Below are positions 15,190-22,881 of a stretch of 64,000 nt of DNA, in pieces. The notes under the pieces were generated by a model, which did no database searches, was not told the origin of the DNA, and worked only from the letters and a program-made list of their open reading frames with translations. The stretch covers positions 1 to 64,000 of the forward strand of contig NZ_VCJR02000001.1 of assembly GCF_009712425.2 (NCBI RefSeq), in the 5' to 3' direction. Position numbers and translations under genes: made by a program. Source of the stretch: Aquisalinus luteolus (GTDB lineage Bacteria > Pseudomonadota > Alphaproteobacteria > Caulobacterales > Parvularculaceae). Each line of letters opens with the position of its first letter. Position 1 is the first letter of the stretch.

Positions 15190-16902
15190 ATGGATTTTGA
15201 TGCAATCGTAGTCGGGTCAGGCATGACGGGCGGTATCGCGGCGAAGGAGCTGTGCGAGCGCGGTCTGAAAGTGCTGGTGATCGAGCGCGGGCGTCATCTG
15301 GACCATCCGAGTCCGGAATACACCGATGACCAGAATCCGTGGGAGATCGAGAATAGAGGCCTCGTCTCGGAGATTTATGACGAACAGGGCCGCTATCGCA
15401 TGTTGAAGGCCAAGGGCTGGACGTACAGGCCGGAGGTGATGCAGTTCTTCGTCGACGAGAAGGAACATCCCTATTCCTTCCCGCCGGAGCGACCCTTCAT
15501 GTGGACGCGGGGCTATCATCTCGGCGGGCGCTCGCTGACATGGTCGCGGCAAGTCTATCGCTGGTCAGCCCGCGATTTCGAGGCGAATGCCAGAGACGGT
15601 TACGGGGTGGACTGGCCAATCCGCTATGACGATCTCGCGCCGTGGTATGATCATGTCGAGAATTTCGTCGGCATTGCGGGTAATCGGGATGGTGTCGACA
15701 GCCTGCCCGACGGGGATTTCCTGCCTCCGTGGGAATTGAGCGCGGCGGAGCGCAAGGTTATCGAGACGCTGCGCGAGACGATGCCGGACTGGCCGATGGT
15801 GGGCGGACGGTGCGCGAACCTGTCGGAGCCGCGAGATCATCATTCTGCGCTGGGGCGGGGCAGGTGCCAGGCCCGTGACCTGTGCATGCGCGGGTGCAGC
15901 TATGGCGCTTATTTTTCATCGCTTTCGGCGAGTCTGCCGGCGGCGCGCAGGACGGGTCTCCTGACCGTCGAGTCGGACCAGGTCGTCCATTCGGTCGAGG
16001 TCGATCCCGCAACCGGCCGGGCCAGTGGTGTGAATGTGATCGGCGCTGGCGACAAGTCAACACGCCGGTTCGAGGCACCGATCATTTTCTTGTGCGCCTC
16101 CGCCGTCGCAAGCACGCAGATCATGCTCAATTCAGTATCCGAGCGCCATCCGCGCGGGCTTGGCAACCAGTCCGATGCGCTCGGGCGATATGTCATGGAT
16201 CATTTCTCCGGCGCGGGTGCCAGCGGCCATGTGCCGGGTATCGATGAGCTGTATGCCTACGGACGAAAGCCCAACGGTATTCTCATGCCGAATTACATGC
16301 ACCGTCATGACGAGGATCTGGATTTCGTCCGTGGGTATTGTTTCCAGGGTGGGGCCAGAGAGCGCGGGACGACCGGCAGCTCAGGCAATCGCCGCGGCAT
16401 TGGGCGCGAGGCAAAGGAGCGGGACAGGCAGACACTGCCATGGCGGTTCGGCTTCTTCATGTCCGGTGAAACCCTGCCTTATAAGGAAAACAGGATCACC
16501 CTGCACCCGACTGAGAAAGACAAATGGGGTATCCCGGTCGTCCATGTCGATGCGCAGGTGCGCGAGAATGAGCGCCGCATGATCGTGCAGGCCGAGAAAG
16601 ATGCACGGCGCATTCTGGAAGCGGCAGGCTGCACTGATATCGACACATGGCGGGTCCCCGAGGATGAGCACATCATGCTTGGCGGCAAGACCCACGAGAT
16701 GGGCGGCGCCCCGATGGGCAGGGACCCCGGGACATCGGTCCTGAATGGCTGGAACCAGGTGCACAGCGTGCCGAACCTGTTCGTGACCGATGGCGCCTGC
16801 ATGGCGTCCTGCGGCAGCGTTAACCCGTCTTTGACTTACATGGCTATCACCGCAAGGGCTGCGCATCATGCAGCCGATCTGAGGAGCGAGGGAAGATTAT
16901 GA
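15190..16902 (+). CDS. GMC-family FAD oxidoreductase, probable glycoside dehydrogenase
   Basis: 570 residues. FAD-binding GSGMTGG at 9-15, and the C-terminal GMC pair His502 (KTHEMGG) and Asn545 (SVNPSLTYMAITAR), which hold the active-site base. Cys226, Cys232 and Cys236 (CQARDLCMRGC) resemble the [3Fe-4S] cluster cysteines of three-subunit FAD glucose dehydrogenases. It has no signal of its own and would be exported with the Tat small subunit. The DUF1080 gene overlaps its end by 4 bases. With that partner, oxidation at C3 of a sugar or glycoside is plausible. The substrate is inferred. Confidence 0.87.
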   Translation: MDFDAIVVGSGMTGGIAAKELCERGLKVLVIERGRHLDHPSPEYTDDQNPWEIENRGLVSEIYDEQGRYRMLKAKGWTYRPEVMQFFVDEKEHPYSFPPERPFMWTRGYHLGGRSLTWSRQVYRWSARDFEANARDGYGVDWPIRYDDLAPWYDHVENFVGIAGNRDGVDSLPDGDFLPPWELSAAERKVIETLRETMPDWPMVGGRCANLSEPRDHHSALGRGRCQARDLCMRGCSYGAYFSSLSASLPAARRTGLLTVESDQVVHSVEVDPATGRASGVNVIGAGDKSTRRFEAPIIFLCASAVASTQIMLNSVSERHPRGLGNQSDALGRYVMDHFSGAGASGHVPGIDELYAYGRKPNGILMPNYMHRHDEDLDFVRGYCFQGGARERGTTGSSGNRRGIGREAKERDRQTLPWRFGFFMSGETLPYKENRITLHPTEKDKWGIPVVHVDAQVRENERRMIVQAEKDARRILEAAGCTDIDTWRVPEDEHIMLGGKTHEMGGAPMGRDPGTSVLNGWNQVHSVPNLFVTDGACMASCGSVNPSLTYMAITARAAHHAADLRSEGRL

Positions 16903-18239
16903 CACGGATGATATCGAGAACAGTACTTGTGTCTGCCGGGCTGGCACTGGCAGCCTGCAGCGCATCGCAGGATGATGCGTCTGGAGATGCCCTGCCATCG
17001 GATGACGCCGCGCAAGTAGATCCCGGTACGGATCAGCCCGGCATTTCCCTTTTTGACGGCGAGACACTGGATGGCTGGGAGCAGACATCGGGCGTTGCAT
17101 CCTACCATGTAGAGGATGGGTCGATTGTCGGCACGACGGCTGTCGGCTGGCCGAACAGTTTCCTTGTTGTGGATGGGAAGTATGGCGATTTTATCCTGAC
17201 CATGGAAACGCGCTCCGACGGTGTCGTGAACTCGGGTGTGCAGTTCCGGTCAGGATTCTTCGAGGACCCGGCAGACGGCATGGTCGGCTATCAGGTCGAC
17301 TTCGATCCGTCAGCACGGCGATGGAGCGGCGGCATTTATCATGAGGGGGTCGATATCTGGCGCTACAGCCTGATCCGCAATCCCGATTGTATCGGTGCAT
17401 GGCATGATACGGACTGGAACGACCTGCGCATCCAGGCCATCGGCGATAATATCAAGACATGGGTCAACGGCACCCCATGCGTGGACATGTATGACCGCTC
17501 CCATGCCGCCGGTCGCATTGGCCTGCAGGTTCATGGCATCGTGGAAGAGGCCGAGGCAGGCAGCATCACCGAGTGGCGCAATATCCGGCTGATCAGCGGT
17601 GATGAGCTGGAGGCGGCGATGAGTACCGCCCATGAGGCCCCGGTGGAGGGCTGGTTAGCGAACGAGTTGTCGCCCGGTGAAATCGAGCAGGGTTGGCAAC
17701 TGCACTGGGATGGTGCGTCCACCGTTGAGGCTGGTGGCTGGAGCGTCGATGACGGCAAGCTCGTCGCCAGTGCCGGTGCAGCGCCGGTGGAGTTCAGCGC
17801 TCAGGCGGGGGCGCAGACGATTTCCTTTGATTTCGGATTGATGCCGCAAACATCCGGCGAGGCGGTCTACCGCATCACGGCGGCTGGTGGCGATGCCAGT
17901 TGCGAGGGCAGTTTCGCCTTGAGATATGAGGGCGAGGGAGTTGGCGAAACTCTTCCGCGCACGGCATGGACGGGGGCGCTGACCGGCGATCTGCCGTCTG
18001 AAAACCTGTCAAACGACACGCGCTTTCGCCGGATCTATGATGGCGACAAGATGAACAGGGGACGCATCGTCCTCCGGGACGGCCAGGTCGAACACTGGTT
18101 GAATGGTGTACAGACGGTGATCTATCCGTTGTCACGGTGTGAGGCTTTTGCAGCTACGCAGGCTGACTATTCGATCGCGTCCCTTTCCATGGCTGCGCAG
18201 GAAGGCGATCTGGCGATTCAATCCGTCAAATCGCAGTAA
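16899..18239 (+). CDS. DUF1080 (3-keto-disaccharide hydrolase-like) lipoprotein
   Basis: 446 residues. Lipobox LAAC with Cys20. Residues about 45-235 form a DUF1080 jelly-roll (ISLFDGETLDGWEQ at the start, then the RSDGVVNSGVQFRS and YEV-like core). A second beta-rich half (250-446) looks like a degenerate second copy or sugar-binding domain. DUF1080 proteins include hydrolases that cleave 3-keto-glycosides. The 4-base overlap with the GMC oxidoreductase supports a linked oxidise-then-cleave route in the periplasm. Confidence 0.82.
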   Translation: MTRMISRTVLVSAGLALAACSASQDDASGDALPSDDAAQVDPGTDQPGISLFDGETLDGWEQTSGVASYHVEDGSIVGTTAVGWPNSFLVVDGKYGDFILTMETRSDGVVNSGVQFRSGFFEDPADGMVGYQVDFDPSARRWSGGIYHEGVDIWRYSLIRNPDCIGAWHDTDWNDLRIQAIGDNIKTWVNGTPCVDMYDRSHAAGRIGLQVHGIVEEAEAGSITEWRNIRLISGDELEAAMSTAHEAPVEGWLANELSPGEIEQGWQLHWDGASTVEAGGWSVDDGKLVASAGAAPVEFSAQAGAQTISFDFGLMPQTSGEAVYRITAAGGDASCEGSFALRYEGEGVGETLPRTAWTGALTGDLPSENLSNDTRFRRIYDGDKMNRGRIVLRDGQVEHWLNGVQTVIYPLSRCEAFAATQADYSIASLSMAAQEGDLAIQSVKSQ

Positions 18240-18363
18240 CGAGTTCAAAAGCAAAGTGCGCGATTGACGTCCTGATAGATAAAGATTCCCCGGCTTATTG
18301 TAAAAACATGCAATACGGCGCAAACTTGTGCCAAAGGGTGGAGACTGAAAACCAGGGTGTTCC

Positions 18364-19425
18364 GTGTCCAAGAAGAAGAATGATAGTGACATGGCAGGCA
18401 ATGAAGTCACCGCAGGGGTGACGATCTATGACCTTGCCGAGAATCTGGGTGTTTCCGCATCGACGGTTTCGCGTGCACTTTCCGGCTCGCCCAAGGTTGG
18501 CGAGAAGACGCGCCAGCGCGTGCTGGAGGCTGCCCGCGCTGCCAATTACATGGTCAATACCGCAGCGCGCACCTTGCGTCAGGGCAAGGCGCGCACGGTC
18601 GAGGTGGTGTTTCCGTTGGCCGCGGTCGGGCGCCGTCAGATTTCAGAGCCTTTCTATGTCGATATGCTCGCCGTCATTTCGGAGGAGCTGACCCGGCGCA
18701 ATTACGATCTCCTGCTGTTCAACACTGTGCCGTGGATGCGCGACAATGCCTCCCAGAGTAACCGTGTCGACGGCATGATCATGATTGGCGGGCAGGGGCA
18801 TGAACATGAGGCGATCAACAAGTTCGCCGCGTCATATCAGAACCTTGTGGTCTGGGGTGCCAAGGTGAAGGGCCAGCAATATCTGACAGTCGGCTCCGAC
18901 AACATTACCGGTGGCCGGATTGCGGCGGAGCATATCATCAGCCTGGGTCACAAGAAGATCGCCTATTTCGGCGATCCGATGGAGCCGGAGATGGAACAGC
19001 GCCGCGAGGGCTTTTTCCAGGTAATGGCCGAGGCGGGGCTGAAGGTCGATCCGTCCCTGTTGTTCCGCGTACCTTTCGATGCGCGCGGCGCCAAGATTGC
19101 GGCGCAGGCAGCAGTTGCCAGCGGCCGCCATTTCGATGCTGCCATCTGTGGCAGCGATGTCATCGCGCTGAATGTCATGGACGTGCTCAAATCCGCTGGG
19201 CGCAAGGTGCCGGACGATGTGTCGGTGATCGGCTATGACGATATTTCCCTCGCCTATTCCTATGGGCAAAAGCTGACGACGATCTGTCAGCACATTCCTG
19301 TCGGGGGCAGCTTGCTGGTGGACATGCTGTTTTCCCTTATCAGTGGTGAGGATATCGCCCCCGTGACAATCCCGCCGACCCTTAAGATCCGCGAGAGCTG
19401 CGGCGTACAGCGTCGCCGTCAATAG
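18364..19425 (+). CDS. LacI-family transcriptional regulator
   Basis: 353 residues, GTG start. HTH at about 19-64 (TIYDLAENLGVSASTVSRALSGSP) with the family hinge (AANYMVNTAARTLRQGK), then a periplasmic-binding-protein-like sugar domain (DGMIMIGG, VSVIGYDDISLAYSY). It lies upstream of GH115 and the TonB receptor. CAATCGAT-centred palindromes occur right after its stop, before GH115 and before the receptor, so it is probably their repressor. A glucuronic-acid or xylo-oligosaccharide effector is inferred from the GH115 neighbour. Confidence 0.92.
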   Translation: MSKKKNDSDMAGNEVTAGVTIYDLAENLGVSASTVSRALSGSPKVGEKTRQRVLEAARAANYMVNTAARTLRQGKARTVEVVFPLAAVGRRQISEPFYVDMLAVISEELTRRNYDLLLFNTVPWMRDNASQSNRVDGMIMIGGQGHEHEAINKFAASYQNLVVWGAKVKGQQYLTVGSDNITGGRIAAEHIISLGHKKIAYFGDPMEPEMEQRREGFFQVMAEAGLKVDPSLLFRVPFDARGAKIAAQAAVASGRHFDAAICGSDVIALNVMDVLKSAGRKVPDDVSVIGYDDISLAYSYGQKLTTICQHIPVGGSLLVDMLFSLISGEDIAPVTIPPTLKIRESCGVQRRRQ

Positions 19426-19439
19426 CAATGGCGGCATAG

Positions 19440-19451
19440 GCAATCGATTGC
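19440..19451. promoter_or_regulatory. LacI-type operator (site A)
   Basis: Perfect 12-base palindrome GCAATCGATTGC, 14 bases after the lacI stop codon. A CG-centred palindrome is typical of LacI-family sites, and it shares its core with four other sites in the locus. Confidence 0.6.
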
Positions 19452-19496
19452 AATTTGCTTGCGCCTGACCGGGTCTTGATGATATGTGTGAAAAAT

Positions 19497-19509
19497 AACA
19501 TCGATTGCC
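19497..19509. promoter_or_regulatory. LacI-type operator (site B)
   Basis: AACATCGATTGCC. The core ATCGAT plus one strong half (ATTGCC) is the inverted counterpart of site C (GGCAATCGATGTCA). It lies between lacI and GH115, upstream of the terminator hairpin. Confidence 0.45.
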
Positions 19510-19559
19510 CTCCCTTACGGTGTCGATGGTAGGGGCTTTGCCCCTTTGGAATATCTCAA

Positions 19560-19588
19560 GCCGCCATTGTACATGGCGGCTTTTTTTT
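19560..19588 (+). terminator. Rho-independent terminator between lacI and GH115
   Basis: Stem GCCGCCAT / ATGGCGGC (8 bp, loop TGTAC) followed by eight T residues. This would end lacI transcription and insulate the GH115 gene, which must then start from a promoter between 19590 and 19734. Confidence 0.85.
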
Positions 19589-19686
19589 GATCAGATGATT
19601 GCTGGGAAAAACGCGTCCCGCAGAACGACATCGGCATTAGTTCGCGGGGATGTGATTGCACTCCCGGGCACTTTCAATTAGCTTGG

Positions 19687-19700
19687 GGCAATCGATGTCA
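19687..19700. promoter_or_regulatory. LacI-type operator (site C) upstream of GH115
   Basis: GGCAATCGATGTCA, ending 34 bases before the GH115 start codon. The position fits repression of GH115 transcription or initiation. Confidence 0.55.
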
Positions 19701-19734
19701 CAGCCGGTTTGCTGCAAGAAACAGAGGAAACACC

Positions 19735-22275
19735 ATGAAGCCAATGCTGCCTGCCCTTGCGGGCGTCCTGACCCTCGTTACCACCGTCTCGACAGGTGCC
19801 ATGACGGCGGCCCTGGCGGAGGATTGCAACGACCAGGCGTCGGTCTGCTTCACTGCCCAGGGCGGTGACATGGACCTGATCGTCGATGGCAAGCCTGCCG
19901 CAGTTCTGGTCGATGGCGATGCCGATCAGGCCGTCCTGCGTGTTGCCCGGGATTTCGCTACGGACCTTGAGCGCGTCAGCGGTCGAGAAGCGCTTTTCAC
20001 CGCCGACTATAATGAGGTCGATGGTCCTGTTGTCATCATCGGCGTTGCCGGGCAGAGCACGCTGATCGACGGCTTTGCCGAAGCCGGCCTGATCGACCTG
20101 TCGGCCATTGAAGGTGGCTGGGAGGCCTATTCCATCACCGTGGTCGAAAACCCGTTGCCGAATGTGCCCGAGGCACTGGTCATCGCCGGGTCCGACCGGC
20201 GCGGCGCAGTCTTCGGCACCTATGATATCTCAGAAGATATCGGCGTGTCCCCCTGGCACTATTTTGCGGATGTGCCAGCCGAAGAGCATGAGAATGTCTT
20301 CATCACCGCCGGTACCCGTGACGACCGGCCGGTGGTGAAATATCGCGGCCTTTTCATCAACGATGAGGATCCTGCTCTTGGCAGCTGGGCCCGTGAGAAG
20401 TTCGGCGGTGTCAATTCCGGCATGTACGAGCATGTCTTCGAACTCATGCTGCGCCTGAAGAGCAACTATATCTGGCCGGCGATGTGGGGGAAGTCACTCT
20501 ACGATGACGATCCGCTCAGTGGTCAGCTGGCCCATGACATGGGTATCGTTGTCGGCATGTCACACCACGAGCCGCTGATGCGCGCCCATGTAGAATGGGG
20601 CCGTCATGGCGAGGGCGAGTGGAACTACAACACCAATCCGGAAGGCCTTCAGGCATTCTGGCGTGACGGCATGGAACGGTCGAAGGATTTCGACAAGGTC
20701 GTCACCATCGGCATGCGCGGCGATGGCGATGAGGCGATGTCAGAAGACACGGCCATCGGACTGCTGGAACAGGTTGTTGCCGACCAGCGCGAAATCATCG
20801 CCGATGTCACCGGCAAGCCGGTGGAGGAGACCCCGCAGGTCTGGGCGCTATACAAGGAAGTGCAGGATTATTACGATCAGGGCATGTCCGTGCCTGACGA
20901 TGTCACGCTTCTGTTCGCCGATGACAATTGGGGGCAGAACCGCCGCCTGCCGACGAAGGATCTCGATCGTGAGGGCGGATTTGGCGTCTATTACCACTTC
21001 GATTATGTCGGTGCGCCGCGCAGCTACAAATGGACGAATACCAACCAGATCGAGAAGACCTGGCAGCAGATGGACCTTGCCTACCGCCGCGGTGTCGAGG
21101 ATATCTGGATCGTCAATGTCGGCGATATCAAGCCGATGGAGTTTCCGCTCGACTTCTTCCTCGCCCATGCCTGGGACCCGGAAGAAATGACACCGGATGC
21201 CGTGGAGGCCTTCCCTGCTGAATGGGCTGCGGAAACCTTTGGTGACGAACATGCCGATGCTATCGGCGAGCTGATGACCCGCTACAGCCAGTATGCGGCG
21301 CGCCGCAAGCCTGAGCTTATGAACGCCGAGACGTGGCCGATAGGGACCATGAATGGCGACAGCCTGACGCGGGGCGAATACGACATATATGTGGACGAAT
21401 GGCAGGCGCTGATAGCCGAGCTGGAGGCTGTCAAAGGCGATCTCGACGAGGACCAGCTCAGTGCGTTCTTCCAGCTGGTCGAATATCCGATCCTGTCCAT
21501 GGCCAATATTTACGAGCTGTATCGGGCGACTGCCTGGAACCGGGTTCTCGCCGCAGCGGACGATCCGCGAGCAAACTATTTCGCTGACAAGGCCGAGGCG
21601 GCCTTCACCCGCGATGCCGCGCTGGCCGATGCCTATCACCAGCTTGAGGGCGGCAAGTGGAACCACATGATGGCCCAGCCTAATATTGGCTTTGTGGACT
21701 GGCGCGGGCCCGATGAAGACGTCATGCCTGAAATCATCCGTGTTGCTGGTGATACGCCTGACGCTGTTCGCTTCGATGGCAAGGTTGAGCCGGCGGCAAT
21801 GCTGATCGATGCGACTGCCTATGACCGGGCTGTGCCTGCGGGCGAGCTGGAGTGGGCCGCCATTGCAAATCTCGGCCAGTTCGGCGGCGGCGCGATGATC
21901 GCCACCCCGCAGGGCCGGCCGGCAACGACTGTCGAGGACGGCATGCGCCTTGAGTACGACATCAATGTCGAAACTGCCGTTGACGTGACGGTCGGTGTCA
22001 GGATGTCCCCGACGCTGGACACGATTGGCGAGGAAGGGGTTCGCGTTGGCGTTTCGCTGAATGACAGCCCGGTACAGGTGCTAAATCTCGACCTGATCCC
22101 CCATTGCTGCGGGGCTGAGCGTCAGGAGCAGGTGGACTGGGATGCCGCTGTCCGCGACAATGGCTTTACCCTCAGCGCAAAGTTTGAGGATGTCGGTGCC
22201 GGTACGCATACGCTGAAGCTCTGGCGCCTCGATGACAATATCATCATCGAGCATCTGGAGATTGCCTCGAACTAG
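19735..22275 (+). CDS. GH115 family alpha-glucuronidase
   Basis: 846 residues with a Sec signal (LPALAGVLTLVTTVSTGAMTAALA). GH115 enzymes remove (4-O-methyl-)glucuronic acid from xylan. Family stretches seen: KYRGLFINDEDPALGSWARE (about 202), LRLKSNYIWPAMWG (about 240), GMSHHEPLMRAH (about 275), DDNWGQNRRLP (about 400) and YYHFDYVGAPRSYKW (about 420). The C-terminal 170 residues are beta-rich, as in the family's terminal domain. Good RBS (AGAGGA). Probably periplasmic, acting on oligosaccharides imported by the TonB receptor. GH67 is excluded by the motifs. Confidence 0.92.
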   Translation: MKPMLPALAGVLTLVTTVSTGAMTAALAEDCNDQASVCFTAQGGDMDLIVDGKPAAVLVDGDADQAVLRVARDFATDLERVSGREALFTADYNEVDGPVVIIGVAGQSTLIDGFAEAGLIDLSAIEGGWEAYSITVVENPLPNVPEALVIAGSDRRGAVFGTYDISEDIGVSPWHYFADVPAEEHENVFITAGTRDDRPVVKYRGLFINDEDPALGSWAREKFGGVNSGMYEHVFELMLRLKSNYIWPAMWGKSLYDDDPLSGQLAHDMGIVVGMSHHEPLMRAHVEWGRHGEGEWNYNTNPEGLQAFWRDGMERSKDFDKVVTIGMRGDGDEAMSEDTAIGLLEQVVADQREIIADVTGKPVEETPQVWALYKEVQDYYDQGMSVPDDVTLLFADDNWGQNRRLPTKDLDREGGFGVYYHFDYVGAPRSYKWTNTNQIEKTWQQMDLAYRRGVEDIWIVNVGDIKPMEFPLDFFLAHAWDPEEMTPDAVEAFPAEWAAETFGDEHADAIGELMTRYSQYAARRKPELMNAETWPIGTMNGDSLTRGEYDIYVDEWQALIAELEAVKGDLDEDQLSAFFQLVEYPILSMANIYELYRATAWNRVLAAADDPRANYFADKAEAAFTRDAALADAYHQLEGGKWNHMMAQPNIGFVDWRGPDEDVMPEIIRVAGDTPDAVRFDGKVEPAAMLIDATAYDRAVPAGELEWAAIANLGQFGGGAMIATPQGRPATTVEDGMRLEYDINVETAVDVTVGVRMSPTLDTIGEEGVRVGVSLNDSPVQVLNLDLIPHCCGAERQEQVDWDAAVRDNGFTLSAKFEDVGAGTHTLKLWRLDDNIIIEHLEIASN

Positions 22276-22332
22276 TCTGAGGGCAACGACCCGTAAGCTC
22301 TGAAAAGGGCAATCTGTTGTATTTATCCTAGA

Positions 22333-22366
22333 TTGACCCGGCGGTAGACCCCTCCCGCCGGGTCAA
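22333..22366 (+). terminator. Strong hairpin after GH115
   Basis: TTGACCCGGCGG / CCGCCGGGTCAA: a perfect 12-bp stem with a 10-base loop, 57 bases after the GH115 stop. No T run follows, so it may act as a terminator with a weak tail or as a 3'-end stabiliser. Confidence 0.55.
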
Positions 22367-22462
22367 TGCCGTTCTGGCGCAATATAGGGCAATCGGTAGC
22401 GTAAAAGAGCTTTTATACAGAAAAGCTCCCCTCGAAGTTATGTATTTTAGCCAGTTTTTGAT

Positions 22463-22477
22463 TGAGATCGATTGTCA
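22463..22477. promoter_or_regulatory. Weak LacI-type site (site E)
   Basis: TGAGATCGATTGTCA: ATCGATTG half-site with outer TGA/TCA symmetry, 65 bases upstream of site D. It could be an auxiliary operator for looping. Confidence 0.3.
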
Positions 22478-22541
22478 AAATCACCCAAATTTTTGTTGCA
22501 TTCATGTAACTGCGTCTTGCGAACTGACCAAATTTCATTTA

Positions 22542-22555
22542 TGCAATCGATTACA
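22542..22555. promoter_or_regulatory. LacI-type operator (site D) upstream of the TonB receptor
   Basis: TGCAATCGATTACA: near-perfect palindrome (one mismatched pair) with the same core as sites A and C. It links the receptor-halogenase unit to the LacI regulator. Confidence 0.55.
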
Positions 22556-22881
22556 AAGCGTTCACGCCATAAGCCCCCATTCCGGTGTCCGAATGAGTGT
22601 GATAGCAATTGATAGCGGTCTCAAAGCTATTTGAGCTGCCAAGTAAAAATAAAAAATACCGGGAAAGACGTTCAGGAAATGATGCTGAGTGCTGCAGTAC
22701 AGAAATAGTTTTATTGCAGTTTGAGTTCAATTTCTGGATTTTTCTAGAAAGAAAAGTCAGGCTCTTCCCGGTCGTAAAATGGTTGGTTTGCGTGACATCG
22801 GTTGCAATCGGTGCTGCGAAACCCGGTGTCGCGATGAGCGCGCCGGCGCTGTGGAAATAAAGGCCTTCAGGGAGGAAGAAC

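Larger units (their letters stand above)
22276..22881. other. Intergenic region before the TonB receptor gene
   Basis: 606 bases without a credible gene. It holds a terminator-like hairpin (22333-22366), one weak and one strong LacI-like site (22463-22477, 22542-22555), and a leader of over 300 bases between the strong operator and the receptor start. The leader is AT-rich around 22640-22760. No riboswitch family was recognised. Confidence 0.6.
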
